A stretch of DNA of 44,984 nucleotides. It comes from Pseudomonadota bacterium. Its GTDB lineage: Bacteria > Pseudomonadota > Gammaproteobacteria > Berkiellales > Berkiellaceae. Position numbers and translations under genes: made by a program. The notes under the pieces were generated by a model, which worked only from the letters and a program-made list of their open reading frames with translations, was not told where the DNA came from and ran no database searches. Numbering within the stretch: the stretch's first letter is position 1; every line of letters starts with the position of its first letter. Of this stretch, positions 30,889 to 40,453 are shown piece after piece. The DNA is taken from NCBI GenBank assembly GCA_018242045.1, contig JAFECR010000018.1:59370-104353 (forward strand), written 5' to 3'.

Positions 30889-32865
30889 TCATTCAAAGTC
30901 AATTAATTCACAGCCTTCTTCTACTTGATCGCCAAGATCAAATTTAATCGCTTTTATCAGCCCATCTTTGGGAGAGCATAAAGTATGTTCCATTTTCATG
31001 GCTTCTAAAGCGACTAATTTTGCACCTTTATTCACTTTGTCACCCTTTTTTACCCAAATTTTACTGATAATGCCAGGCATTGGTGCAAGAATATAATGGT
31101 TTGAGAGTGATTGGTTTTTATCTTCAATTAAGTTTTGTGTTTTAGTTTTAAAAATATAAGCTTGACCTTCATAAAAGATTTCAATCATCTTTTCATCAGC
31201 AAAAAAAGTAGCGTGGATTTGATGTTCTACCAAGCTCATTTTAATTTGATTTCCTGCTATAAAACCAGCTACTGTCAAGTCAATATCTTTTTCCTTGCAG
31301 TGTATGTGATATTCATCGCCATGATCAATCACAAAATGCAGTTCTTCGAGTTGATATTGTAAAGTCAACTTTTCTTGATGGGCTAGATTTAAACGCCAAG
31401 CATTGAGTTTGTTCCAAGGAGAGTCAGGCTCTTGCGTGTCGTTGAGGTGCTGTTTTCGCTTAAGTAGCGTTATCATGCAGGCCATCACAGGCACAATGGG
31501 AGCAAAAGTTATTTTTTGAGGTAACAAACGATGAAGATTGTTTTCAACATATTGTGTATCCACCGTATAAGAAAGAAAAGCAGGATCTTGACAAATATTG
31601 CGCAAAAAAGGCAAATTGGTGGTTAAACCAACTATATGAAACTCATTTAAACATTCTTGTAATCTTGCTAAAGCTTGCATACGGCTCATGGCATGTACAA
31701 TTAATTTTGCCAACATCGGATCAAAATAAATACTCACCTTATCATTTTTTTGCAGGCCAATTTCCAAGCGATAATTTGCATTAGGTAAAAAAATGTCTTT
31801 AATCGTGCCAGTTGTGGGTAAAAAATGATGTAAGGGATCTTCAGCGTAAATTCTGGCTTCAATGGCGTGGCCTTGTGACTTAATTTGATGTTGTTGTAAG
31901 GGAATGTTTTGACCATCACTTATCAAAAGTTGCCACTCTACTAAATCAATGCCGGTTATCATCTCGGTGACAGGATGTTCAACTTGTAAACGGGTGTTCA
32001 TTTCCATAAAATAAAATTGCTGCTTATCAAGCAAAAACTCCACTGTGCCTGCCCCGACATAATCTATAGCAATGGCAGCATCCATCGCGGCTTGATAGAG
32101 TTTATTTTTAACTTCTTGTTCAATATCAAGTGCAGGTGATTCTTCAATTATTTTTTGATGACGACGTTGCAAAGAACAGTCTCTTTCAAATAAATGCACA
32201 GTATTGCCAGCTGAATCTCGAAATATTTGCACTTCGATATGCCTGGCATTGATTAAATATTTCTCGATAAACAAAGCATCATCACCAAAGCTATTTAAAC
32301 TTTCTCGTTTTGCAGCTTCGATGGCATCTTGCAATTCTTCTTGTCGATGCACAAGACGCATGCCTTTGCCGCCACCACCTTTGGCAGCTTTGAGGATAAT
32401 GGGATAGCCAATTTCTTGTGCTTGTTGTTGAAGAGATTGAAGATCTTGTGTGATGCTGCCAGGAATAATAGGAACCTTGGCATTTTGCATAATTTTTTTA
32501 GCTTCATCCTTTATAGCCATTTGCGCAATCGCTTTGCTAGAAGGCCCAACGAAAATAAAGCCCATGGCTTCACATTGTTTAGCAAAATCAGCATTTTCTG
32601 CTAAAAACCCATAGCCTGGGTGGATAGCATCGACCTTGGCTTTTTTTGCGATGGCTAAAATATTTTCTATGTTTAAATAACTTTTATCAACCGGCAATGG
32701 TCCTGCGCAGTAACATTCATCTGCCATTTGGCAATGAAGTGCCCCTTCATCTGCGGGGGTGGCATAAATCGCTATGGTTTTTAGCCCCAAATGCTTGGCG
32801 GTTTTGATAATCCTACAAGCAATTTCGCCACGATTGGCAATGAGTAACGTATTAATATGTTGCAT
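30889..32865 (-). CDS. mccA: Methylcrotonyl-CoA carboxylase alpha (biotin) subunit
   Basis: The 658-residue biotin-dependent subunit carboxylates 3-methylcrotonyl-CoA together with MccB. It has a biotin carboxylase domain (about 1-450: LIANRGEIACRIIKTA, ATP-grasp KAAKGGGGKGMRLV, EMNTRLQVEHPVTE). A linker follows, then a C-terminal biotinyl domain with the biotinylated lysine in ALEAMKMEHTL. Geranyl-CoA or other acyl-CoA carboxylases share this layout; the surrounding leucine genes decide the call. Its ATG overlaps the liuC stop (TAATG). Confidence 0.95.
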   Translation of the reverse strand: MQHINTLLIANRGEIACRIIKTAKHLGLKTIAIYATPADEGALHCQMADECYCAGPLPVDKSYLNIENILAIAKKAKVDAIHPGYGFLAENADFAKQCEAMGFIFVGPSSKAIAQMAIKDEAKKIMQNAKVPIIPGSITQDLQSLQQQAQEIGYPIILKAAKGGGGKGMRLVHRQEELQDAIEAAKRESLNSFGDDALFIEKYLINARHIEVQIFRDSAGNTVHLFERDCSLQRRHQKIIEESPALDIEQEVKNKLYQAAMDAAIAIDYVGAGTVEFLLDKQQFYFMEMNTRLQVEHPVTEMITGIDLVEWQLLISDGQNIPLQQHQIKSQGHAIEARIYAEDPLHHFLPTTGTIKDIFLPNANYRLEIGLQKNDKVSIYFDPMLAKLIVHAMSRMQALARLQECLNEFHIVGLTTNLPFLRNICQDPAFLSYTVDTQYVENNLHRLLPQKITFAPIVPVMACMITLLKRKQHLNDTQEPDSPWNKLNAWRLNLAHQEKLTLQYQLEELHFVIDHGDEYHIHCKEKDIDLTVAGFIAGNQIKMSLVEHQIHATFFADEKMIEIFYEGQAYIFKTKTQNLIEDKNQSLSNHYILAPMPGIISKIWVKKGDKVNKGAKLVALEAMKMEHTLCSPKDGLIKAIKFDLGDQVEEGCELIDFE

Positions 32866-33650
32866 TAATCATGAACCCAATTTGGTTTTCTTTTTTCTAA
32901 AAAGGCCTTGATCCCTTCTTGCCCTTCTTGTGAAGTGCGAATTTCTACCAATTTTTGTATCGTAATTTTGGCAATTTCAGGTGCAGGTAATTGATTAAAG
33001 AGCGCATTAACTGCCTTTAAAGCCTGTGGCCCATGGTGGAGTAGATCAGCAATGACTTCAAAGGTGTGTGTTTCCAATCGCTCAAGTGCCACCACTTCAT
33101 GGCATAATCCTAATTGCTTGGCAGTAAGCGCATCAAATGTTTTGGCGCTAAGAAAATAGGCTCTTGCAGCGCGCGCGCCGATGGCATTGATAATAAAAGG
33201 GCTAATGATAGCCGGGATCAATCCTAATTTAACTTCTGAGAAACAAAATTTCGCATTTTCTGCGGCGATTACCCATTGACAACAAGCAACGAGTCCAACG
33301 CCACCGCCAAAAGCATTGCCTTGAACCATGGCCACGGTAGGTTTTAAGCAATCATAAATTGTTTGCATTAGAGTTTGTAAAGTGGTGGCATCTTGTAGGT
33401 TTTCTTCCTGGGAAAATTTAACCATACGCTGCATCCAGGCAAGATCAGCGCCGGCGGAAAAACTTTTACCTTGACTAGTTAATAAAATAATTTTAACTAA
33501 AGGATTTTGTTCCATGGCATTAAAAGCATTAGTTAATTGCTTAATCATGGTTTCATCAAAGGCATTATGGCGTTCCGGGCGGTTTAAAGTGATTATACCG
33601 ACATGATTAGATAACACTTGGGTTAGTACGGTTGCTTGTTCAGCGGTCAT
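32865..33650 (-). CDS. liuC: Methylglutaconyl-CoA hydratase (enoyl-CoA hydratase family)
   Basis: A crotonase-fold protein of 261 residues that should hydrate 3-methylglutaconyl-CoA to HMG-CoA. Family motifs include [33 protein letters not shown] (oxyanion-hole region) and [16 protein letters not shown]. The SGAD-LxWM wording is typical of LiuC. It overlaps mccB by four bases (ATGA) and mccA by one base, in the usual liu order. Specificity is inferred from context. Confidence 0.93.
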   Translation of the reverse strand: MTAEQATVLTQVLSNHVGIITLNRPERHNAFDETMIKQLTNAFNAMEQNPLVKIILLTSQGKSFSAGADLAWMQRMVKFSQEENLQDATTLQTLMQTIYDCLKPTVAMVQGNAFGGGVGLVACCQWVIAAENAKFCFSEVKLGLIPAIISPFIINAIGARAARAYFLSAKTFDALTAKQLGLCHEVVALERLETHTFEVIADLLHHGPQALKAVNALFNQLPAPEIAKITIQKLVEIRTSQEGQEGIKAFLEKRKPNWVHD

Positions 33651-35254
33651 ATTCTAAAAACTCCAAAGTGAGTTTCTTCAATGGGTGCATTTAAACTGGC
33701 TGCCAACGCTAAACCAAGCACATCGCGCGTATCGACGGGATCGATAACCCCATCATCCCATAGGCGTGCGCTGGCGTAAAAAGGGTGGCCTTGCTGATCA
33801 TACTGCTGTGTAATGCTTTGTATAAATTGCTTTTCATCGTTTGGATCCCAGGCTTGATTGTCTTTTTGAAATTTCACTCTTTTGACTTGAGCTAAGACAC
33901 TAGCAGCTTGTTCTCCTCCCATGACAGAGATCCTGGCGTTTGGCCACATCCAAAGAAATCTGGGATCATAAGCACGCCCACACATGCCATAGTTACCAGC
34001 ACCAAAACTACCGCCCACAATAATGGTGAACTTAGGTACTTTTGCACAAGAAACAGCATTCACCATTTTAGCGCCATCTTTAGCAATGCCTAAGGCTTCA
34101 TATTTTTTGCCAACCATAAAGCCACTGATATTTTGCAAAAAAACCAGAGGGATTTTACGTTGGCAGCACAGCTCAATAAAGTGCGTCCCTTTTTGGGCAG
34201 ATTCATTAAACAAAATGCCATTGTTGGCAACAATGCCAACAGGATAACCATGAATGTGAGCAAAACCACAAATAAGCGTGGTGCCATATAAAGCCTTAAA
34301 TTCATAAAAATCTGAACCATCCACAATTCTTGCAATAATTTCTTTCATATCCATAGGCAAACGCAAAGAAGGCGGGATGAGGCCATATATTTCTGCGCTA
34401 TCATAAAGTGGGCTGACAGAGGTTTGCAATGGCAAAGAAATCGTCTTTTTTTTGGCCAATTGTTTGATACAATCGCGAGCTATCATTAATGCATGTTCAT
34501 CATTCAAGGCATAATGATCTGCCACGCCGGAAACACGACAATGAACATCAGCGCCACCAAGATCTTCTGCGCTCACTTCTTCGCCTGTGGCAGCTTTAAC
34601 TAAAGGTGGTCCTGCTAAGAAGATAGTTGCTTGATTTTTTACCATAATACTCTCATCACTCATTGCAGGCACGTAAGCCCCACCTGCAGTGCAAGAGCCC
34701 ATCACGATAGCAATTTGCGCAATACCAAGGCTTGACATGATGGCTTGATTGTAAAATATTCTGCCAAAATCATCTTTATCCGGAAATACTTCATCTTGGT
34801 GAGGCAAATTAGCGCCGCCTGAATCCACAAGATATAGACAAGGAAGGCGATTTTCTTGTGCAATGGTTTGCGCCCTTAAATGTTTTTTAACGGTGATAGG
34901 GTAATAAGTCCCTCCCTTAACTGTCGCATCATTGACAATCAACATGCATTCTTGTCCGTGAATGCGACCAATGCCGGTGATGATCCCGCCTGCGGGAACT
35001 TCTTCTTGATAAAGCTGATATCCTGCAAAAAGGCTGAGCTCTAAGAAAGCAGAACCGGGATCGAGTAGTTTGTTGATGCGATCTCTTGGTAATAATTTCC
35101 CGCGAGAAAGATGTAATTTTTGTGCCTCAAGCCCGCCGCCGTTTGCAATATTTTGTGAAAGTGTTTGTAAGTTTTTAACTTGCACTATCATATTTTGCGC
35201 ATTATTAGTAAAATCGCTTGATTTAGTATCTAAATTACTTTTTATAATAGGCAT
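33647..35254 (-). CDS. mccB: Methylcrotonyl-CoA carboxylase beta (carboxyltransferase) subunit
   Basis: The 535-residue carboxyltransferase subunit transfers CO2 from biotin to methylcrotonyl-CoA. The family N-terminus (a [21 protein letters not shown] start), [21 protein letters not shown], the crotonase-like [20 protein letters not shown] and [20 protein letters not shown] are all present and full length. The ATG at 35254 is supported by this N-terminus. It abuts the end of a MITE, whose GGAAAGAG provides the only ribosome-binding-like sequence, four bases before the start. Confidence 0.96.
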   Translation of the reverse strand: MPIIKSNLDTKSSDFTNNAQNMIVQVKNLQTLSQNIANGGGLEAQKLHLSRGKLLPRDRINKLLDPGSAFLELSLFAGYQLYQEEVPAGGIITGIGRIHGQECMLIVNDATVKGGTYYPITVKKHLRAQTIAQENRLPCLYLVDSGGANLPHQDEVFPDKDDFGRIFYNQAIMSSLGIAQIAIVMGSCTAGGAYVPAMSDESIMVKNQATIFLAGPPLVKAATGEEVSAEDLGGADVHCRVSGVADHYALNDEHALMIARDCIKQLAKKKTISLPLQTSVSPLYDSAEIYGLIPPSLRLPMDMKEIIARIVDGSDFYEFKALYGTTLICGFAHIHGYPVGIVANNGILFNESAQKGTHFIELCCQRKIPLVFLQNISGFMVGKKYEALGIAKDGAKMVNAVSCAKVPKFTIIVGGSFGAGNYGMCGRAYDPRFLWMWPNARISVMGGEQAASVLAQVKRVKFQKDNQAWDPNDEKQFIQSITQQYDQQGHPFYASARLWDDGVIDPVDTRDVLGLALAASLNAPIEETHFGVFRI

Positions 35255-35383
35255 TATACTCTTTCCACTTTGAATTTAGGCATTGTTGCCTGCTCTCTCT
35301 CACCCCAGTCATGTACCAAAGCGTACACTCCTGGGGATTCGTTCGTTTGGCGCCTCGCCTAAATTCAAACTGGCGCGAGTATC
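35255..35383 (-). repeat. MITE copy between thiolase and mccB, overlapping the thiolase 3' end
   Basis: This inverted copy is again 129 bp. Its GGAAAGAGTATA terminus directly touches the mccB ATG. The other terminus lies inside the thiolase reading frame and supplies the last 24 codons and the stop of that gene. The last base of that end is changed (GAGTATC on the plus strand). Confidence 0.88.
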
Positions 35384-36574
35384 CCCACAAATTTCAATTG
35401 CCATTGCCGTTGCTTCGCCGCCGCCAATACAAAGAGAAGCAATGCCGCGTTTTAAACCAGATTGTAAAAGGGCATAGACTAGGGTTGTTACAATCCGCGC
35501 GCCACTTGCACCAATGGGGTGACCAAGTGCACAAGCGCCACCACGAACATTTATTTTATCATGAGGAATATCGAGTTCCTTCATCGCCGCCATGCTTACC
35601 ACTGCAAATGCTTCATTAATTTCAAATAAATCGACATCTTGCACTTTCCAATTTAATTGTTGTAAAAGTTTTTGAATAGCAAAAATAGGTGCTGTGGTAA
35701 ACCAGCTGGGTGCTTGTGCATGGGTAGTATAACCCAGAATCGTGGCAAGGGGCTTTAGGTTTCTCTGTTTAGCTTCATTAGCACCCATCAATAAATGAAC
35801 GCTAGCGCCGTCTGAAATGGCACTTGAATTGGCAGCGGTGACAGTCCCATTTTCTTTGAAGGCAGGCTTGAGTTTGGGAATTTTATCAAGGCTTGCCTTA
35901 CCAGGTAATTCATCATCGATAATTGTTATGGTTTGTGTTTTGCTTTGAATGAGGATAGGTGAAACTTCAGGATAAAACCATTTTTGTTGAATGGCATTTT
36001 GTGCGCGTTTTAATGAATTTATGGCAAAGCTATCTTGGCTTTCTCTTGAAAAAGCATATTTACTGGCGCAGTCTTCTGCAAAGACCCCCATCAGTTTTCC
36101 TTTATCATAAGCATCTTCTAAACCATCAAGAAACATATGATCATAAAGTGTGCCATGACCCAATCGATATCCCCCTCGACCTTTTGTAACTAAATAAGGA
36201 GCTTGAGACATACTTTCCATACCACCAGCAAGAACAATTTTCTGTTGGCCAGCAAGGATAAGATCTGTTCCTAACATCATGGCTTTCATGCCTGAACCAC
36301 ACATTTTATTAACGGTGGTACATCCCACCGAAGAGGGAATGTCTGCATTGATGGCAGCTTGTCTTGCGGGGGCTTGTCCTATGCCTGCACTTAACACGCA
36401 ACCCATAATCACTTCATCAATTTCAAGGGGTGGAAATTGAATTTCATTCAACATGGCTTTGATGGCAAAGCTAGCTAAGGCTGGTGCAGATAGCGCTGCA
36501 AAACATCCTTGTAATTGACCAATCGGTGTTCTCTTTGTCGCAACAATAACCACTTTATTATCAGTGTTATTCAT
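35309..36574 (-). CDS. atoB: Acetyl-CoA acetyltransferase (thiolase) with repeat-derived C-terminal tail
   Basis: This thiolase cleaves acetoacetyl-CoA to two acetyl-CoA. The nucleophile is in NKMCGSGMKAMM, the His in GGACALGHPIGASGAR, and the second Cys in SLCIGGGEATAMAIE. The protein should end soon after that last motif, at about 395 residues as in most homologues. Instead it runs to 421, because the final 24 residues (DTRASLNLGEAP onward) are translated from the MITE. The core is intact, so it is probably active. It lies between ivd (nine-base gap) and mccB and completes the SCOT route. Confidence 0.95.
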   Translation of the reverse strand: MNNTDNKVVIVATKRTPIGQLQGCFAALSAPALASFAIKAMLNEIQFPPLEIDEVIMGCVLSAGIGQAPARQAAINADIPSSVGCTTVNKMCGSGMKAMMLGTDLILAGQQKIVLAGGMESMSQAPYLVTKGRGGYRLGHGTLYDHMFLDGLEDAYDKGKLMGVFAEDCASKYAFSRESQDSFAINSLKRAQNAIQQKWFYPEVSPILIQSKTQTITIIDDELPGKASLDKIPKLKPAFKENGTVTAANSSAISDGASVHLLMGANEAKQRNLKPLATILGYTTHAQAPSWFTTAPIFAIQKLLQQLNWKVQDVDLFEINEAFAVVSMAAMKELDIPHDKINVRGGACALGHPIGASGARIVTTLVYALLQSGLKRGIASLCIGGGEATAMAIEICGDTRASLNLGEAPNERIPRSVRFGT

Positions 36575-36583
36575 GATATTCCC

Positions 36584-37735
36584 TTAACAAGGTTCGTCAA
36601 AAAGTGCACGTCCAATCACAATGCGTCGTATTTCTGAGGTACCTGCGCCAATTTCATAAAGTTTGGCATCCCTTAAAAAACGACCCGTGGGGTATTCATT
36701 AATATAACCATTTCCACCAAGACATTGAATGGCTTCTAAAGCAATTTGGGTGGCTTGTTCTGAAGTGTATAGGATGACGGCGGCGGCGTCTTTATTAGTC
36801 AACGTTTTATGGATATCGGCAGATTGCGCAAGAGCATATAAATAAGCACGGCTTGCACTTAAAACAGTATACATATCAGCAATTTTACCTTGAATAAACT
36901 GAAATTCCCCAATAGCCTTGCCAAATTGCTTTCGTTCATGAACATAAGGAACTACCGTATCAAGACAAGCTTGCATGATCCCAATTGGGCCTGCTGCCAG
37001 GATAAGTCTTTCGTAATTTAAGCCGCTCATTAACACGCTAGCGCCTTCATTAAGTTTTCCTAACACATTTTCTGCGGGTACTTCACAATTTTCAAAAACA
37101 AGTTCGCAGGTGTTAGAGCCGCGCATTCCTAATTTGTCGAGTTTTTGCGCAATTTTAAAACCAGGAAAAGATTTTTCTACAATAAAAGCGGTGATCCCTT
37201 TTGATCCGATTCCTTTCTCTGTACGTGCATAAACCACAATGACATCAGCATCGGGCCCATTGGTTATCCACATTTTAGTGCCATTTAAAATAAATTTATC
37301 TTTTTGTTTATGTGCGCTTAAAGCTAAGCTCATGACATCAGAGCCACTATGGGTTTCACTCATGGCTAAAGCGCCAACCTGTTTTCCCGATATCAGATTA
37401 GGTAGGTAATGTTTCTTTTGCGCTTGGGTACCGTTGCGAAAAATCTGATTAACACAAAGATTGGAATGGGCGCCATAACTCAAACCCACTGATCCAGAAG
37501 CGCGACTTATCTCTTCCATGACGATTGCATGTTCAAGATAGCCAAGTTGTGCACCACCATATTGTTCATCGACAGTGATACCCAATAAGCCTAAGTTGCC
37601 CATTTTGGACCAAAGTTCAGTAGGAAACTGATTAGAAATATCGATTTGATGCGCAAGCGGCGCAATTTCATTTTGCGCAAATTCAGCGACTGTTTGACGG
37701 ATAAGAACAGCAGTTTCATGGATTGGCGGGAACAT
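36584..37735 (-). CDS. ivd: Isovaleryl-CoA dehydrogenase
   Basis: This FAD flavoprotein oxidises isovaleryl-CoA to 3-methylcrotonyl-CoA and passes electrons to ETF. The 383 residues have the ACAD signatures [17 protein letters not shown] and the C-terminal [35 protein letters not shown] carries the glutamate used as catalytic base in isovaleryl-CoA dehydrogenases, which separates it from other ACADs. It is the first gene of the minus-strand run ivd-thiolase-mccB-liuC-mccA-hmgL-scoA-scoB. Confidence 0.95.
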   Translation of the reverse strand: MFPPIHETAVLIRQTVAEFAQNEIAPLAHQIDISNQFPTELWSKMGNLGLLGITVDEQYGGAQLGYLEHAIVMEEISRASGSVGLSYGAHSNLCVNQIFRNGTQAQKKHYLPNLISGKQVGALAMSETHSGSDVMSLALSAHKQKDKFILNGTKMWITNGPDADVIVVYARTEKGIGSKGITAFIVEKSFPGFKIAQKLDKLGMRGSNTCELVFENCEVPAENVLGKLNEGASVLMSGLNYERLILAAGPIGIMQACLDTVVPYVHERKQFGKAIGEFQFIQGKIADMYTVLSASRAYLYALAQSADIHKTLTNKDAAAVILYTSEQATQIALEAIQCLGGNGYINEYPTGRFLRDAKLYEIGAGTSEIRRIVIGRALFDEPC

Positions 37736-37759
37736 AGTTATTACCTGTCAGTCATGCTA

Positions 37760-37765
37760 TATAAT
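37760..37765 (+). promoter_or_regulatory. Possible -10 box of the SDR gene
   Basis: TATAAT lies 53 bases before the SDR start in the ivd/SDR divergent gap. The -35 region is poor. Confidence 0.25.
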
Positions 37766-37818
37766 TACATACTACTAAAAAAATTATGCATTATGTATAG
37801 GCTAAAGAGGAATGCGAA

Positions 37819-38583
37819 ATGAAAATACCAGGAAAAGTTGCTGTTGTGACTGGTGGTGGTTCAGGAATGGGGGAAGTTGTATGTAGGTATTTAGCTGAAC
37901 AAGGTGCAAAGGTTGTCATTATAGATAAGTCTGAAAATGCTGCGCTGCGGGTTGCTAAAGAAATCCAAGGGATAGCCATTGGTTGCGATGTGACACAAGC
38001 AGCACCGTTAGAAGCCGCTTTTACAAGCATTGAACAACAATACGAACAAGCGATTGCGATTGTTGTTAATTGTGCTGGTGTTGCACCTGCAAAACGGATG
38101 GTTGGTAAAGAAGGCCCAGTTTCTCTTGCTTGGTTTGAAGAGGTGATCCAAATTAATTTAATTGGCACTTTTAATGTGATGCGCCTTGCTGCCGATCAAA
38201 TGATAAAAGCGCAAGCCATGGATGATAATGAACGTGGCATCATTATTAATACCGCATCCATCGCCGCTTTTGAAGGACAAATCGGCCAAACCGCTTATAG
38301 TGCTTCAAAAGCTGGGATTGTTGGCATGATGCTACCGGCAGCGCGAGAGCTGGCGCAATTTGGTATTAGGGTGATGACGATAGCGCCAGGTTTAGTAGAT
38401 ACTCCGATGTTGCAAGGTATGCCTGACAAAGTCAGAGATTCCCTTGCGTCTCAATCTTTATTTCCCAAAAGGTTTGTTAAACCAGCAGAATTTGCTGCCT
38501 TAGTGGGGCATGTTATTAGCAACCCGATGCTAAACGCCGAAGTTATTAGGCTAGACGCAGGCATCAGGATGCAAGCAACATAA
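37819..38583 (+). CDS. Short-chain dehydrogenase, 3-hydroxyacyl-CoA dehydrogenase type II-like
   Basis: A 254-residue classical SDR. The NAD-binding motif VTGGGSGMGEVVCRYLAEQG is followed by VIIDKSE (an acidic residue preferring NAD) and NCAGVAPAK. The catalytic Tyr and Lys are in TAYSASKAGIVGM. The sequence resembles human HSD17B10 (2-methyl-3-hydroxybutyryl-CoA dehydrogenase), including APGLVDTPMLQGMPDKVRDSL. That suggests a step in isoleucine or short-chain fatty acid oxidation. It is divergent from ivd and has an AGAGGAA ribosome binding site. Confidence 0.9.
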   Translation: MKIPGKVAVVTGGGSGMGEVVCRYLAEQGAKVVIIDKSENAALRVAKEIQGIAIGCDVTQAAPLEAAFTSIEQQYEQAIAIVVNCAGVAPAKRMVGKEGPVSLAWFEEVIQINLIGTFNVMRLAADQMIKAQAMDDNERGIIINTASIAAFEGQIGQTAYSASKAGIVGMMLPAARELAQFGIRVMTIAPGLVDTPMLQGMPDKVRDSLASQSLFPKRFVKPAEFAALVGHVISNPMLNAEVIRLDAGIRMQAT

Positions 38584-38584
38584 A

Positions 38585-40375
38585 TCAATCCTTGAGCTTA
38601 TGGTAGGACATAGGTTTAGACTCGATGTTATTAGGAGAGGGAGATTTATTTTCTGTCATACTAATTTTATGATTCACATAACCCGGAAGCGATAAAATTT
38701 GAAAATCAATAACCTTTGTTTCTGTGATCTGGATTGCTTCAAATTTTGTTACAATATCCATATTTAATTGAGCTTTTTGTGCTAAGGTTGCTGTTGATAA
38801 ATTCTGGGATATGTAATGAGCAATTTCTGAATTTGTCTTCATAGCCCATTCTAGATCAGTAAAGCCGTTTTTACGTTTAGTATTAAAATCGAAATACGTA
38901 TCTAAATACCAGGTGATATAAGTTCCTTTGCCTTTTTGAACTAAAGATTGCAATATTTCTTTAGCCAATGGATTTTGTAGTAAGTAAAAAAACGCAGAGT
39001 TTCCATCATTATCTACTATGTTGGTAATAGCATGAAATGAACTAGAAGCTGAGGCAAGCAGCTGGTATATTGTCTCGATTGTTTTTTCATTTTGATTTTG
39101 CGCTATCCAATGTAGCACTGTTTTTCCTTGATTGTCTAAAACGCGACGTTCTATTGGTTTTCCGCTGAGTCTTGGAAATTTGGGTTTTGAGGAAAGCAGC
39201 GCATTGATTGCCTCAAATGCACCGACTTGTCCTGCTCTGAGTAAGGCGCTCGGTGCTTCACTTGGGCCTGCTTCGTTTACACAAGCATCAAAGCTCTGGC
39301 GCAACCAATTAATTAAGTCTATGTTATTTGCTTCGCAGGCATAATAAAGCGGTGTTTTGTCTTGATATTTAACAGTTAATAAAGATTGCATTTCTTGCGC
39401 TGTGTCGTTGGCGTGCAAAGCGATGTTGCAAATGTTAATAATCGTGTCGCTAATCTCAGGTTGTTGTAAACAATGATAAAGAAAATCAACATTTCCAACG
39501 TCTGGGCTTTTAAAAAGCGTAAGAATATCTTGTGCAGATAAATTGTCTGGGATTTTGTTTTCTAAAATCAATTTTTTATAATTTTCGATTTTATATAATT
39601 CATTGACACTGTGCGCGTTGAGCATCTTTGGCACAGTTCTTGGCACTAAATTCCTGGGGATCTCAATTGGGTTTGTTTTTTGAATTTTTTCACATTGACT
39701 GCGTACAAGCGCTAAAAACGTACTTTTTTTCTGCGCTAAAACTTCGGTAACAAAATTTGGATCAGCTAATTTAATTCTAGCGTTCACAGGATCTCGATGT
39801 ACGTGAAATTCTTGAAAGCTAACAACTTCTATTTTATTGTTTTGCATGTCGCTTAATTCTTCCGGGGTATCATCTAGATGAATACAATGTTGTGGTGAAA
39901 TACCCAGTCGTGTGGCGAGTGAAATCAAACGAATTGATTTAGGTTTAGGTGATGTAATAATAAAAGGAGATAATGCATTCCAAGGCGATGTTATTTTTTT
40001 ATTTTTATTTAACAGTATTTGATATTCATAACTATCATTAAACTGAATGAAGCACCAGCGTTGTTTTTTCTTTGTTATATACATTAAGGGATTTGATTTT
40101 TTTAAAAAATCTTCAAGCGCTTCAGCTACCGCCCAGCAGGCATCATCAAATTTAAGTTTGCGTGTAATCACAGCAACATGCATTTCAATGCCATAACTTT
40201 GTGCAATGTTGGCTGCCTCGTTTAGCATGTCTATCCAAAATTCTTTTGAAGTAGAGATACCATTTTGTTGTGGACTAATCCATACAATGCTGTTTCGAAT
40301 TAATGAAGTTATCATGGTGTCGTCGATGTCTAAGCTCACGATGAGCCCTCGACGCTGTGGGCCGTTAGAAGTCAT
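38585..40375 (-). CDS. HAD-like phosphatase domain fused to ankyrin repeats (candidate effector)
   Basis: The N-terminal domain of this 596-residue protein fits the HAD fold: motif I SLDIDDTMI (Asp16, Asp18, Thr20), motif II VITRK (Thr71), a lysine in PKPKSIRLISLATRLGIS and motif IV IHLDDTPEEL (Asp168, Asp169). The C-terminal half has ankyrin-like units at about 340 (DKTPLYYACEANNIDLINWL), 412 (DNQGKTVLHWIAQNQ), 452 (DNDGNSAFFYLLQNP) and 505 (NGFTDLEWAM). No signal peptide or membrane span. A fusion of a phosphatase-type domain with ankyrin repeats suggests an enzyme targeted to a host protein, but this is inference. The gene ends one base from the SDR gene on the other strand and interrupts catabolic genes. 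Confidence 0.82.
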   Translation of the reverse strand: MTSNGPQRRGLIVSLDIDDTMITSLIRNSIVWISPQQNGISTSKEFWIDMLNEAANIAQSYGIEMHVAVITRKLKFDDACWAVAEALEDFLKKSNPLMYITKKKQRWCFIQFNDSYEYQILLNKNKKITSPWNALSPFIITSPKPKSIRLISLATRLGISPQHCIHLDDTPEELSDMQNNKIEVVSFQEFHVHRDPVNARIKLADPNFVTEVLAQKKSTFLALVRSQCEKIQKTNPIEIPRNLVPRTVPKMLNAHSVNELYKIENYKKLILENKIPDNLSAQDILTLFKSPDVGNVDFLYHCLQQPEISDTIINICNIALHANDTAQEMQSLLTVKYQDKTPLYYACEANNIDLINWLRQSFDACVNEAGPSEAPSALLRAGQVGAFEAINALLSSKPKFPRLSGKPIERRVLDNQGKTVLHWIAQNQNEKTIETIYQLLASASSSFHAITNIVDNDGNSAFFYLLQNPLAKEILQSLVQKGKGTYITWYLDTYFDFNTKRKNGFTDLEWAMKTNSEIAHYISQNLSTATLAQKAQLNMDIVTKFEAIQITETKVIDFQILSLPGYVNHKISMTENKSPSPNNIESKPMSYHKLKD

Positions 40376-40453
40376 ATTTAATAAAATACCTTAATGAGTT
40401 AACGAAGCGTAACATTTTACTACATAAAATTTTTTTAGAAATACCACAACAGA

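Noticed and set aside
30889..30902. A 14-base overlap of hmgL with mccA
   Set aside because: It depends on a TTG start; the ATG at 30881 gives the usual N-terminus and removes the overlap.
35311..35619. Plus-strand frame of 102 codons over the MITE and the thiolase end
   Set aside because: It begins in the repeat and continues antisense through the conserved thiolase gene.
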